A stretch of 64,000 nt of DNA from Diabrotica undecimpunctata. Taxonomy: Eukaryota; Arthropoda; Insecta; Coleoptera; Chrysomelidae. A program made the translations under genes and the position numbers. How positions within the stretch are numbered: position 1 is the stretch's first letter; each line of letters starts with the position of its first letter. The stretch is from NCBI RefSeq assembly GCF_040954645.1, contig NC_092807.1, positions 77,826,021 to 77,890,020 of the forward strand. The letters run 5' to 3'. The notes beneath the pieces are model-generated. The model worked only from the letters and a program-made list of their open reading frames with translations, did not search any database and was not told the origin of the DNA. Below are positions 12,421 through 25,661 of this stretch, piece after piece.

Positions 12421-14250
12421 GTAAGGTCATGACGATTTTACTAGGAAATATAGTGCTATTTAATAATAATAAAGTTCAAGCAACAATTCCTATATGCATT
12501 AACTTGGTACTGATATCTCTGCTCCCCGATCCCAGGTAGCAGTCAGGAAAACATTAAAACTGCTACACTCATGCTTCCTATTATCCAACGATTAGCCAGT
12601 CTAGGACTTTACGCCTTATTATAGTACTAATATTGCTTCTTCCCCTCATAAGTGAATATAATATTCAAGGAAGGCTTTGGAAATTTAATAGGAGTTTGTA
12701 TGTTAGAATATTATTTCTGTGATAATGTGAAGAATATGTATTTGCTATCCGGTTTAATCCATAGATTAAATATTAGAATGCTATAGAATAATGCTACAAG
12801 CAGCAAAAAAACGGTCTAATAGTCAGTAATCAGAAAACCAAATAAATGTTCTTTAACATACAAAAGAAAGGATGTAGAGTAGAGCATAACGTAACAATAA
12901 ACCCATATAATTTTGAAGGATTGCAGCATTTTGGGTATCGTAGATAACGTTGTCACATAGGAAATAAAATGGAATATTCAGGTAACTAACTGATGTATAT
13001 ATAACCCTGATAACACTTTTAAATCCAGAAGTCTAATACGAATCCCTAAAATCAGGATATATACAATAGTGCTTAAACCAATGCTATTGACTGCATATAT
13101 GACGAGAACGCTGACAAAACAATGTAAATAAAACTTAGGTATTAATAAGATCAGTATTACTAGAAAAGCCATCAGAAGTATTGCCAAGAAATGTAGAGCA
13201 TATAGTGAAATCTAAATATCGTAGAATAAGATGTATCGAGCAATATCGAGCGAGAACATTATTGATGAGGAAAGGGAGACCCATCGCTGAGAAAGTGAGA
13301 AACTAATTGCCAAAAGCAAAGGGTACTTTGTAATAAAGTACCCGTACTCTAAAGCATAAGCATGTCTTTTCCTACTCTTTAAGTAAGTGATGGATTCGAC
13401 CGTTACTTGATGGAAATTTATTTTATCTGACAATAAAACAGGTATGCGTTTACATGTTATAGCCTGTAACCGAATAAGTTGAAGAGGGGACAACTGTTTG
13501 TCTCAAGTTGGTCATTCAAAATTATGGCTGTATTTTTTAATTTGCTGATTTCCCTAAATTCTAATTTCCATAGAAACTAAAAATAGCTTAAGGCTTTTAT
13601 TTTAAATATACTGTTTTAGTAATGAAAATACGTAAACAGAATCTTTAATATACATGTAACCTTTGATCTCTGGGATAAACCCATCTCCTGAACAATAGCG
13701 CCGATATATTTATTTGAAATTTTGTACACTTATTTTACCCGTTTATGTTCTTATTATCCATATATGAGTTGTTACCGATATGTTAAACTCACTTACTTTT
13801 CTCAAAGAGACTCTATATTAAGTACGGTGATTACTATACATATCTGATTCAAAATATCGTCGAAAAGTAACAGTATGTAAAATTTAAATTTTTAATGAAA
13901 ACTTAAAGATTAGCCATTTCTTATGGGGTGCAAAAGAGAAGCCTTTACGAAAATTTAAGTACTAATAAGACCACCGCAATCGGACGTACCCTGGGTAATG
14001 AATAATTATTAATCAGCTAATCACCCGTTCAATATGATTTTTGTCAAATCGGTCCTTTTTAGGACCAACTATTCTAATTATGTCTATAAATATTAAGGGC
14101 ATATCTAGAGATAAAGACACTTTACTTTACTTAACTTTATCAGACATGTGCGCTTAGTACAAATGTAACGTATTTCTAGTGCAGGAAACATATAGAGGAC
14201 CAAACCTAGGGTATTTGGTATTAAGCTGATCTCTGAAAATCACATAATAA
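12421..14250. other. Repeat-unit backbone, no gene seen
   Basis: Conserved in reverse complement with about 20000-22090 and 52560-53290, but with scattered indels and no recognisable coding motif. A short frame near 13493-13212 is not conserved as a protein between copies. Confidence 0.5.
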
Positions 14251-14254
14251 ATGT

Positions 14255-15200
14255 AAAAGTGCTATCTCTGCCGCCAAAGAAGTAAAGAAAAACTTAAATG
14301 AGAGAGGACAAAACCAGTCAGCTGAGGGAACCTTTCAACTATGTTGAGCTTGGATCCACTATTTACGTATATAATGAACAATATTACGGTTCCTGATTGA
14401 GGATCTGAGCACAAAGCTTATTATAAAATTTGTACCAAAAACACAACAATTGCTGATATCCAAAGTCTGCAGACAATCAAAACAAAGACAAAGTTGTTAC
14501 CTTGCTTAAATCTGGCAAAAACTCCAACGACCACAAAAGCTATCGGTCAATATATTTATTTTTTAGCTATATAAAATACTTCTGCACATAATCCTTAATA
14601 TAATTTTACCGATAATAGAACATTTACACAACCCATACCAGTAAATACTAGGACTTTTATTACGTAGACGATACATCTCCTGTTGCACAACCAAAAACTT
14701 TTGTTGCTGAAGTGGAAAAAAATCTAAATCATATCTTAAACACAATAAAAAATTAGATGCAAGGTTGAATGCTCGAATAAATGAACTTTGGTAAAATAAA
14801 GGCAGATATCGAGCACAGTTTTATTAATTAAATCTTGCCCAAGTACTTTCGCTCCCTAGAGCATCTTCAGAGGTATCTGAAATAAGCCAAGAAACGTTTT
14901 TTTAAAGGAAGAAATTGATTAACCTCGATAAAGAGTCGAAGACACATTTAAAAAAACGTTTCTTGGCTTATTTTAGATGCCCCTGAAGATGCTCTAGGTA
15001 GCTAAAGTACTTGGGCAAGATTTAATTAATAAAACTGTGCTCGATACCTGCCTTTATTTTATCAAAGTACAATAAAAATAGACTATGAATCAATTTTAAG
15101 CCAAACCGCGGAAAGGGTCAGGTGTGCTTCTTCAATGTCCCTAACAGAGACGCTTTCACAAATCTGAACATCCAATAGTGTCATGAAATTCTTAAACTCT
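14255..15200 (+). pseudogene. Jockey-type LINE RT fragment in copy 1
   Basis: Counterpart of the - strand fragments at 19265-19975 and 48495-49230. Readable blocks: a DKVVTLLKSGKNSNDHKSYR-like block (about 14495-14550), IPVNTRTFITXT (about 14640), LLHNQKLLLLKW (about 14690) and, after the fold-back insertion, a CQTAERVR-like end. Interrupted at 14785-15068 by a fold-back element and by an internal deletion of the RT core. Confidence 0.68.
14785..15068. mobile_element. Fold-back element with hammerhead-like arms
   Basis: Left arm 14785-14906 and right arm 14949-15068 are inverted copies (about 93% by eye) around a 42-bp spacer. Each arm holds a CTGAAGA, GCTC-loop-GAGC stem, GAAA string (14847-14870 on the - strand, 14983 onward on the + strand, the latter with TAAA). 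It interrupts the jockey fragment: ACAATAAAAA occurs on both sides (about 14738 and 15069), a candidate TSD. Copies 2 and 3 lack it. It may be derived from an inverted pair of Penelope-type terminal sequences. Confidence 0.75.
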
Positions 15201-15522
15201 GGACTTGCTATAAATAGCTTGAAGATAATTTGTATCACACCTTGTCATTCACAGAACTTTGTTTAAAACTAAATGGCAAACTACAACCAGAAAAATAATA
15301 TTCTTCGCAAACTTTTCAGTTAAAAATGGGAAGCACATCCTTCAACCATTAAAACGTAGACGTAGACGCTTGCACTCTACGCTTTTGCTGCCGAATATAC
15401 CTTGCCGGTATGGATGACACCAACACATATTTAATACGTAGATTTTGCTATAAATTAGTCAGCCAAATTCAGCGGATATTAAGACTCACATCCATACATA
15501 AGCTCTAGAATATCGTAGCTAT

Positions 15523-16305
15523 CTTCTTCTTCTACGGCACTACAGCCCAAAATGAGCCTTGGTCTCCTTTATTTTTTGCCTCCACCCTTGTCTGTCTGTG
15601 GCTGCTCTTCTCCATACACGGACTCCTAAAAGTGCTTGTGCGTCGCTGCTTACTGTGTCTTCCCAGCGCTTTCTTGGCTTTCCAACTGGTCTCTTTCCCT
15701 GCATTCTGGCGTTCAGTGCTCGTTTTGGTAGCCTATCCTCTCCCATTCGTATCACATGTCCGGCCCATTGCAATCTTTGTATTCTAATGAAGTCTGACAG
15801 AAGTGTTTCCTTATACAGTTGATAGAGCTCGTTGTTATATCGAATTCTGAAGATTCCGTTTTCCCTCACAGGTCCTAGTATTCTCCTCAGTACTTTTCTT
15901 TCGAATGTGTCGAGTTTGTTTTTGGATGTTTCTTTCAGGACCCATGCTTCGCTGCCATAACATGCTATTGGCCGAATTAAAGTTTTATAGATTCTCATCT
16001 TTGTATTTCGGTGGACACTTTTAGACCGAAATATATGGGAGAGGGCAAAATAAGCTTTGTTTGCCTGCGTTATCCTTTTTCGTATTTCTCCATCCTCTGC
16101 TCCATCGGCATATATTTCTACTCCCAGGTATGTAAACTTTCCAACCGTTTCAATGTCATCTTCATGCATAATGTTTTGTGGGATTATATTTCTTCTCGTC
16201 TGTACCATTATTTTTGTTTTTTCTGTGTTAATTTCCAGACCTAGCCTTTTCGTTTGTGTTTTTAACTCTGCGTATGCTTCCTGTGCTCCTGTTGATGTTC
16301 TACTC
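15523..16305 (-). mobile_element. 5'-truncated CFDP2-type LINE with 11-bp TSD
   Basis: Flanked by the exact direct repeat ATCGTAGCTAT at 15512-15522 and 16306-16316. The 3' end on the - strand finishes TGCCGTAGAAGAAGAAG, typical of this LINE family. The equivalent site in copy 3 (about 48095-48110) is uninterrupted. Target-primed 5' truncation explains the absence of endonuclease and RT core. Confidence 0.92.
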
Positions 16306-16412
16306 ATCGTAGCTATCAATCCACCTAATATCCAAAGATAAGTAGCTAGAGAACGAAAGAAACCAAGTCTAGATTCGCAACATCCGCAAAAGAATAAGCT
16401 GCTCCTCACCAT
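15540..16412 (-). CDS. LINE ORF2 C-terminal remnant (290 codons, chimeric start)
   Basis: The open frame continues through the LINE boundary: the first about 35 residues come from the host repeat unit and only residues from about 36 (16305 downward) are LINE. LINE part: EINTEKTKIMV and FTYLGVEIYADG (the post-YADD K-T-K and YLG blocks), NTKMRIYKTLIRPIACYGSE, a thumb-like RKVLRRILGP, RLQWAGHVIRM, and the terminal RPVGKPRKRWEDTV...WRRAATDRQGWR. No frameshift, so this is one of the younger insertions. The RT catalytic YADD and the endonuclease are missing through truncation. Not expected to be functional. Confidence 0.85.
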   Translation of the reverse strand: MVRSSLFFCGCCESRLGFFRSLATYLWILGGLIATMSRTSTGAQEAYAELKTQTKRLGLEINTEKTKIMVQTRRNIIPQNIMHEDDIETVGKFTYLGVEIYADGAEDGEIRKRITQANKAYFALSHIFRSKSVHRNTKMRIYKTLIRPIACYGSEAWVLKETSKNKLDTFERKVLRRILGPVRENGIFRIRYNNELYQLYKETLLSDFIRIQRLQWAGHVIRMGEDRLPKRALNARMQGKRPVGKPRKRWEDTVSSDAQALLGVRVWRRAATDRQGWRQKIKETKAHFGL

Positions 16413-16415
16413 CTG

Positions 16416-17362
16416 GGCTCTGATTCTAATTGAGATTTCGACTCAAAACATGTCGAAATTAATATGGCGACGTCGAAATGCGACTTTGCGAACCTTGTGG
16501 ATTTCAGCTGAACTAACCAAACGACGTCACTAATTTTCGACTTATCGAAATTAATTTCAACTTCAAGAAAGTGGTTGAAATTTCATTTCGAGTCGAAATT
16601 AATCTGACATGACTGACTGGACTGGGAGAAGTGAACTTAGGTTCAGTTTAGGTAGGCGGTGTTTTGATCCTTGCAAGGAAAACTGAGGCAAAAAGTATTA
16701 ATATGGCTGTGTTTTACGGACATTTGCTAGTTTTGGAGGAATTAGAGAGGATAGATATCCGACGCTCATAACGGAGGACAATAAGAATGTTACGGGATAC
16801 TCAAAATTCTGTTTCGCTAAGTGATGCTCAATTTAGGCAGCAATTCCGGCTTAATAAACAAGCTGCAAATTATTTAATAAGGGTATCAGAACCATATTTG
16901 GAAGAAGGTGTTTATGCCTCTAGGATACCCAAAATGTTTAGGGTTAGTATTACTTGGTATTACTTAGCTGCAGTAAATTTAAAAATATATTAGAATATAA
17001 CCACTAAGTCAAATCTTAGTGGGTATAACTTAAAGGATCTCCCACATCGCCTTTTTTTTCTTGCCATCTTTTCTTTCAATTCAAAATATAATTGAGAATG
17101 GCCAATATTTATGATTTAACAACTCAAACAAGAAAAAAAAGACGTTCACGTAACGTAAACAAAACAAACATTCAACAAGCGTAGTGCAGAGTGCAGCCAA
17201 TAAACAACAGGGCCAACCCAAGTTTTCAGCAGTGTCAAAATGATAAAGTAAATATTCCCAGTTTTAACTACAATCGAAATGAATGAGAATCGCTAGCGAT
17301 TGCGACTGTCATGACGTAGTCGCTTTTAAATTTCGACATCGAAATGAAATAGAATCAGGGCC
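16416..17362 (+). mobile_element. PIF/Harbinger element, internally deleted
   Basis: Terminal inverted repeats GGCTCTGATTCTAATT (left) and GGCCCTGATTCTATTT (right end, reverse complement) are flanked by CTG direct repeats (16413-16415 and 17363-17365), the 3-bp TSD expected for this superfamily. The empty site survives in unit copy 3 at about 47922-47934 (CAG at 47927-47929 on the opposite orientation). Sub-terminal GTCGAAAT repeats are abundant at both ends. At 947 bp it is a deletion derivative. Confidence 0.93.
16787..16993 (+). pseudogene. PIF/Harbinger transposase N-terminal fragment
   Basis: 68 codons: RDTQNSVSLSDAQFRQQFRL, then NKQAANYLIRV, then RIPKMFRVSITWYYLAAV. This is the N-terminal helical region of HARBI1-type transposases (LsD..Fr..FRLsk..a..Li...P). 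The DDE nuclease domain is absent: the frame ends at a TAG after LKIY and only about 370 bp of non-coding sequence remain before the right TIR. A few codons upstream (DIRRS.RRTIRM) fit the same domain with a stop. Confidence 0.82.
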
Positions 17363-17365
17363 CTG

Positions 17366-18705
<1,340 letters not shown>

Positions 18706-19264
18706 ACGGCATAAACTCCGCCCATGTTAAAAAAGGTTCAAGTGAGCTCCGTGGTGAAGTGGACACCGATATACGGAGCTCACTTGACCATTCCCTAATG
18801 TTGGCTGTGTCGATTCGTTAACATGTATAGTTTCATAATTTTTAAAAATTTTGTAGAGTCCATAAGTACCCCTGTATCATAAATGTATATCGCTTAGTTG
18901 TAGAACTTATGTATGGATGTGAGTCTTAATATCCGCTGAATTTGGATGACTAATTTATAGCTAAATCTACGTGTTAAGTATGTGTTGGTGTCATTCATAC
19001 TGGCAAGGTATATTCGGCAGCAGAAGCATAGAATGCAAGCGTTTACGTTTTAAGGGTGGAAGGATGTGCTTCTCATTTTTAGCTGACAAGTTTGCGGAGA
19101 ATAATACTTCTGGTTCTCAGTGTGCCTTTTAGTTTTAAACAAAGTTCTGTGAATGACTAAGTGTAATACAAACTATCTTCAAGATATTTATAGCAAGTCC
19201 AGAGTATAAGGATTTCATGACACTATTGGATGTTCAGATTTGTGAAAACGTCTGTGTTGGGGAC

Positions 19265-19975
19265 ATTAAAGTAGCACACCTGAGTTTTTCCGGGGTTTGG
19301 CTTAAAAATGATTTATAGTCTATTTTTATTGTGTTTAAGGCATGATTTAGATTTTTCTCCACTTCAACAACAAAAGTTTTTGGTTGTGCAATAATAGATG
19401 TGTCGTATACATAATAAAAATCCTAGTATTTACTGGTATGGGTTGATGGTTTGTGTACATGTTATACAGTGTAGGTGCCATTACGCTACCCCAAAGGAGA
19501 CCGTTCTTCTGCGTTCTCCATCTGCTATTCTCACCATTGAGAAATATCAAAAATCTTCTGTTGTGTAGGCATACTCTAGTAAAACAAGTAAGTTTATTAC
19601 CTAAGGAGATATCATATAGATTTTGAAAAAATGCCCTCTTATTTAAGGTGTCCTAAGCTGCAAATTGCTGCTTAGATTGACAAATACCACTCCTCATAAC
19701 TGATATCTTTCGTACCCATCTTTGCTGTGTTGGGCAAGATTTAGTATTTGTGACGTACATGATCTTCCCTGTCTGTAGCAACTTTTGTCTTTTAATTTGA
19801 GTTTTTCTTCTGTTTTATCTCTTGAGGAGTATTTTGTAAAGCAAAATAAATATATTGACCGATAGCTTTTGTGGTCGTTGGAGCTTTTGCCAGGTTTAAG
19901 CAAGGCAACAACTTTGTCTTTGCTTTGTTTATCTGCAGACTTTGGATATCAGTAACTGTTGTATTTTTGGTCCAA
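19265..19975 (-). pseudogene. Jockey-type LINE RT fragment in copy 2
   Basis: On the - strand: a DKVVALLKPGKSSNDHKSYRS-like block (upstream end about 19905), QGRSCTSQILNLAQHSKDGY (about 19760), LNGENSRWRTQKNG then GSVMAPTLYNMYT (about 19500), then a shifted YXDDT...NQKLLLLKW (about 19400) at the catalytic YADD position. This is the classic jockey RT block order. Frameshifts separate the pieces; endonuclease, gag-like ORF1 and 3' part are missing. Confidence 0.8.
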
Positions 19976-22185
19976 ATTTTATAATAAGCTTTGTGCTCAG
20001 ATCTTCAGTCAGTGCCGTACTATTCTTTATTATATACGTAGATAGTGGATCCAAGCTCAACATCGTTAAAAGGTTCCTTCAGCTGACTGGTTTTGTCCTC
20101 TCTCATTTTAAGTTTTCTTTGCTTCTTTGCCGGCAGAGATAGCAATTTCACATTTATTATGTGATTTTCAGCGATCAGCTTAATACCAAATACACTATTT
20201 TTTGCCCTCTATGTATTTTCTGCACTAGAAATACTTCACATTTGTGCTAAGCGCATATGTCTGATAAGGTTAAGTAAAGTAAAGTGTCTTTATCTCTAGA
20301 TATGCCCTTAATATTTATATTTATAATTAGAATAATTAATCCTAAAAAGGACCGATTTGACAAAAATCATATTGAACGGGTGATTCTAATTAGCCGATTA
20401 ATTAATTATTTATTACCCAGGGTACAACTGATTAGGGTGGTCTTATTTGTACTCAAATTTTCGTAAAGGCTTCTCTTTTGAACCCCATAAGAAATGGCTA
20501 ATTAACTTTTCATTAAAAATAATTTTACATACTCGACGATATTTCAAATCAGATTTGTATAGTAATAACTATAGTTAATATGGAGTCTCTTTGTGAAAAT
20601 TAAATGAGTTTGTAATATCGGTCACAACTCATATATGAATGATAAGGAGATAAACGGTTAAAATAAGTGCACAGAATTTTAACTAAATATATCGGCGCCA
20701 TTGTTCAGGAGATAGATTTATCCCAGAGATTAAAGGTTACATGTATATTCCAGGTTCTATTTACGTATTTGCATTACTAAAAAAGTATATTTAAAATAAA
20801 GGCCTTAAGATATCTTTAGATTCTATGGAAATTAGAATCTATGGAAATTAGCAAATTAAAAAATACAGACATAATTCTGAACGACCAAATTGAGACAAAC
20901 AGTTGTCTCAAGTATTGTTTATATTGTAAAGGTCATCGTCATAGTATAGTCAGAACGCAACAAGGTTCTATTGGCTTTTCTGCTTTTTGTCTCCTCATTC
21001 CTATTGAAAACTTAGCCACGTAAACAACGTTTTAACAATATATGTCAATATTTCTGAAGTGCCTTTCCTAAGATAACTTTTATTAAGCCTAGTTCGTTTG
21101 ACTACATGTAATGGATTTGATAGTTCCCAACAGGTAAGTAATGATTGTAGGTTGGATAGCAGTTGGTTGTACAGGCATGTGTTGATAAATATGATGGGTC
21201 GGTAGGTAGTCCCATTATTTCTAAATTTGACAATATGTTACCTCCCCTGTTGATTCGTGGACCTCATAAGGGCATTTTTTCTCTCGGGGCATTTTCCCAG
21301 TTTAACTTGGCAATGCAGTTATTAGAAAGCCTTTGGATATAGCCAGCGTAACTTTGGCGTTGAGATTTAGTCTCTTGTATGACGTTGCTATCTTTATATA
21401 TCTGTTAGACCTTGGCATTAGTTCCGGTTCGGTATCGGTTAGTATTCGGACCTTTGTAAGTTGGAAAATAATTCTGATAATTCTTTTCTAGTAATCCTGA
21501 TCTAATTAATACCTAAGTTTTACTTACATTGTTTTGTCAGCGTTCTCGTTACATTTTCAGTCAATAGCACTGGTTTAATCACTGTTAAACGCTGCAATCT
21601 TTCAAAATTATATGGGTTTATTGTTACGTTATGCCCTACTCTACGTCCTCTCTCTTGTATGTTAAAGAAAATTTATTTAGTTTCCTCATTACTTACTATC
21701 AGACCGTTTTTTACTGGTAATAGCATTATTTTATAGCATTCTAATATTTAATCTATGGATTAAATCCGGATAGTAAATAGATATTTTTCACTTTCTCGGA
21801 AAAATAATATTCTAACATACAAAATCCTATTTAATTGCCAAAACCTTTCTTGCCTATTATATTTACTTATGAGGGACAGCAGCAATATCAGTACCATAAT
21901 AAGGCGTATAGTCCTGGACTGGCTAATCGTTGGATAATTGGAAGCATGAGTGTAGCAGTATTAATGTTTTCGGGAGTACTACCTGGTATCGGGGAGCAGA
22001 GATATCAGTACCAAGTTAGTGCATATAGGAATTGTTAATTGAACTTTATTATTATTAAACAGCACTATATTTCCTAGTAAAATCGTCATGACTTTACAGT
22101 TAGACAAATTTTCGAACGTTGGTTATGGAAACATCATGTACATACCACTGGATTCCCTAGATCGACATTCAGCAAAATCCTTTTA
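19976..22185. other. Repeat-unit backbone, no gene recognised
   Basis: Conserved between copies 2 and 4 at nearly every base over the first 1.2 kb, which keeps two 60-codon frames (20284-20466 and 20841-21023) open in both. The changes between copies are not synonymous-biased by eye, so I do not call genes. Includes a GGTAAG and polypyrimidine-rich spots that could mimic splice sites. Confidence 0.5.
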
Positions 22186-22199
22186 ATAATGATACGGGA

Positions 22200-22785
22200 G
22201 TAAAAATATAAATATTTGGGAGCTTACATCAACAAAGGATTAGATTCAGACTAAGAAATCAGGGTACGAATAGAAATGGCAAGGGCAGCGTTCTTAAAAT
22301 TCAAGCAATTGTTCTGTGACAAAAATCTGAATACTGCGCTGAGACTGAGGTTTGTTGAATGTTACGTCTGGTCTCAACTATTGTACGGAGTAGAAATATG
22401 GACGGTAAAAGCGCAAATAGTTAAGAAGCTTCAAGCCTTTGAATTTTGGATATACCGGAGAATGTTGAGAATTCCATGGACTGCCAGGATCACCAATGAG
22501 GAAGTGCTGAGAAGGATGGGTCGAGACAAAAAATTGTTGAGAACAATAAAAGTACGCAGGACTGCATACCTGGGACACATACTAAGGAATATAAAGTCTT
22601 CTGCAGGCCATCATGCAGGGTAGAGTCGATGGCAAAAAGGGAATAGGTAGAAAGAGGAAGTCATGGCCGCGAATATTCGTGACTGGACGAACATGACTGT
22701 AGACGAATTATTTCACGTTGCAAAAGACAGACACTTTTAGAAATGTGGTCGCCAACCTCCGTTAATGGGGACGGCATAGGAAGAA
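22200..22785 (+). pseudogene. 5'-truncated CFDP2-type LINE in copy 2
   Basis: Frame 22276-22623 reads LRLRFVECYVWSQLLYGVE, FEFWIYRRMLRIPWTARIT, NEEVLRRMGRDK and RRTAYLGHILRN, then shifts to GRVDGKKGIGRKRKSW and a terminal RNVVANLR, ending GGAAGAAGAAGAA. Typical CFDP2-like C terminus. Copies 1 (about 12300-12345) and 3 (about 53370-53400) retain the uninterrupted target, with an AATAATGATACGG-like string at the left and a decayed AATAATACG at the right of the insertion. Confidence 0.85.
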
Positions 22786-22799
22786 GAAGAATAATACGC

Positions 22800-23255
22800 T
22801 AAACAAAAAAAACAGAGATGAAGATAGGCGCCAAGAAACTCTGTGTTATAAAACAGTTAAATAAAATACAGATTCTCGATTCAAATATTCAAAAATTTAA
22901 TGAACAGCATACTAAAATATAAATAACGTCTATTTAAAATGCAATCCATTAATGGCTCAAGGTATAAGCAGTCCTAGCATCTGCTAATGATATTGATCTT
23001 ATAAGAAACTCTCTCCCGTCCGCAAACGACATCTTCAACCAAGTGAAGAGAGTACGAAAAATGTTTCACTTAAAATCAACAAAATAAAAACCAAATACAA
23101 GCGAATCAACAGAAGAAAGCAATTCAATACATCTAGATAAAATATTAAAATCAACAACTATAATTTCGAAAGTATGGAACACTTTAAATATCTTTGATTA
23201 ATAATCACGGTTAATAATAATGTCACTAAAGAAATACAAAGCATAATTCACTTCC
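22800..23255 (+). pseudogene. LINE RT scrap shared by unit copies
   Basis: Shifting frames give ASANDIDLIRNSLPSANDIF (a degraded FADDIDLI...aF block, about 22975) followed by YNFESMEHFKYL-like text (about 23160). The same segment is at 53405-53870 in copy 3 and, inverted, at 11840-12420 in copy 1. Ends abruptly at the copy 2 deletion junction. Confidence 0.65.
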
Positions 23256-24227
<972 letters not shown>

Positions 24228-24933
24228 CAGTATACTCCCTCTATAACGAACACGGTTATTACGAGGTTTCGCTTATAACGAGATACATTAGATGTCCCGT
24301 GAAATTTCTATTGAACTATAACCGTCTATAGCGAGGCAAATTTGGTTATAACGAGAGAAAATAAGATCCAAAAACGTGTTTTTTACGTTTTTAGTCCGGT
24401 CGTGGCTATAAATAAATACCTTTTCAAACAGCCCCTCAATAAACTTAACTGCAGCCCGCAATAAACTTCTTTACAATGAATAAATACAACTGTTTCACAT
24501 CTTTAGAAAATATATGATAGAATGATACTGGATCATTTAAAGCAGTTAAAAATAACAGAGTTATTAAAATTGCAGAAGCAATAGTTTATGTTATCCTTGA
24601 AAATACGATTTATACATTATGTAGTTGGAAAAAAATATAAGTACAGCTTTTTTGTTTTAACTTATATCATTGATAATAAAAGTAAACAACCCTTTTATGT
24701 TTTAATATATTTCATTGACAATAAAAGTAAATAACTTTTTTTCAAAAACGCCATTCAAACAATATTTATTAGCATCTTATATTGCTCCGAATGGCTTCAC
24801 TATAGGAAGTTAATGGTTTAGACAACTACAGATTCATATGTATGCACAGTATTATGATTGTCTGATATAACGAGATCTGCTTATAACGAGGTAATTAGTC
24901 TGTCATTTCAGTTCTCGTTATAGAGGGAGTCTA

Positions 24934-24936
<3 letters not shown>
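24228..24936. mobile_element. pogo/Tigger-like MITE (non-autonomous)
   Basis: Ends CAGTATACTCCCTCTATAAC (left) and, reverse-complemented, CAGTAGACTCCCTCTATAAC (right), flanked by TA on both sides inside (TA)n. The CAGT...TATAACG terminus and TA target fit the pogo branch of Tc1/mariner. Sub-terminal TATAACGAG motifs occur about four times in each half. An internal about 40-bp direct repeat (about 24650 and 24700) is present. No transposase frame, length 709 bp, so it depends on a partner elsewhere. Confidence 0.88.

Positions 24937-25002
<66 letters not shown>
24937..25002. repeat. (TA)n tract, right of pogo-like MITE
   Basis: Continuation of the interrupted TA microsatellite. It ends at the start of the Penelope-like element. 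Confidence 0.93.
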
Positions 25003-25005
<3 letters not shown>

Positions 25006-25068
25006 AACTCTTAAATATTGGGGAAATCTGCAAGAAAGACTAATGTGTATCAATTGTTTCGCCGAACG

Positions 25069-25102
25069 TTTTCGCCAAAGAGAATTAATTTGGCTTCTTC
25101 AG
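25069..25102 (-). ncRNA. Hammerhead-like ribozyme core of Penelope terminus
   Basis: On the - strand: CTGAAGA (fits the CUGANGA core), an A, a stem GCCAAA/TTTGGC closing a 9-nt loop, then GAAA. These are the two invariant strands around stem II of a hammerhead. Penelope terminal repeats are known to carry such ribozymes. I could not confirm stem I and the cleavage triplet, so activity is unproven. Confidence 0.5.
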
Positions 25103-25661
25103 GGCTGAAAGAGAATAAATTATAATTAGCTACCATATATTATCTATTAAACATTATTGATCTTACCGTAACTTAGAATTGTAGAGTTAGAATATTAAAA
25201 AACTTAGCTAGTAACATAGTGGTGTTTTTTTTGTTACTATGTGCAAAAAAAAGTTTTTTGTAAGGTTTGAAATGTATGGTAGCTTTGAACTTGACACGTA
25301 AAGGCTTACCCAAGGTTAATCGAAAAACCCAATGTAACTACATTTAAAAGGAGGTAATTCTTTGAATTGTCGGCAATAACTAAATTTTTGATTTTTAGAT
25401 AGTTTAAAAGTGAGGTTCTGTTTTAGCCAGAACGCAAGCGCTGACAACTTCATTGTTCTTATGAATCTTTATGTCGTTAAGGTTCATTGGTAAAAAACGA
25501 ATGAATTTAAATCCCAGTATAGGGAAATATTATTTTGATTTACTTTATTTAATTATATTATATTGTTCATGTATTATTGCATCTTATTGAGATGTATCTA
25601 AGAAAAGCAAGGGAATGTTATATATTTTTTTGTGTTAATGAAAATTAATTATAAAGGTATG
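25103..25661. other. Penelope 3' non-coding region
   Basis: Between the hammerhead-like motif and the stop codon of the RT/GIY-YIG frame (- strand). No other gene is visible. Confidence 0.5.

Noticed and set aside
20841..21023. 60-codon frame preserved in copies 2 and 4 (also 20284-20466)
   Set aside because: Explained by very recent duplication of the unit; disrupted in copies 1 and 3; no family resemblance.
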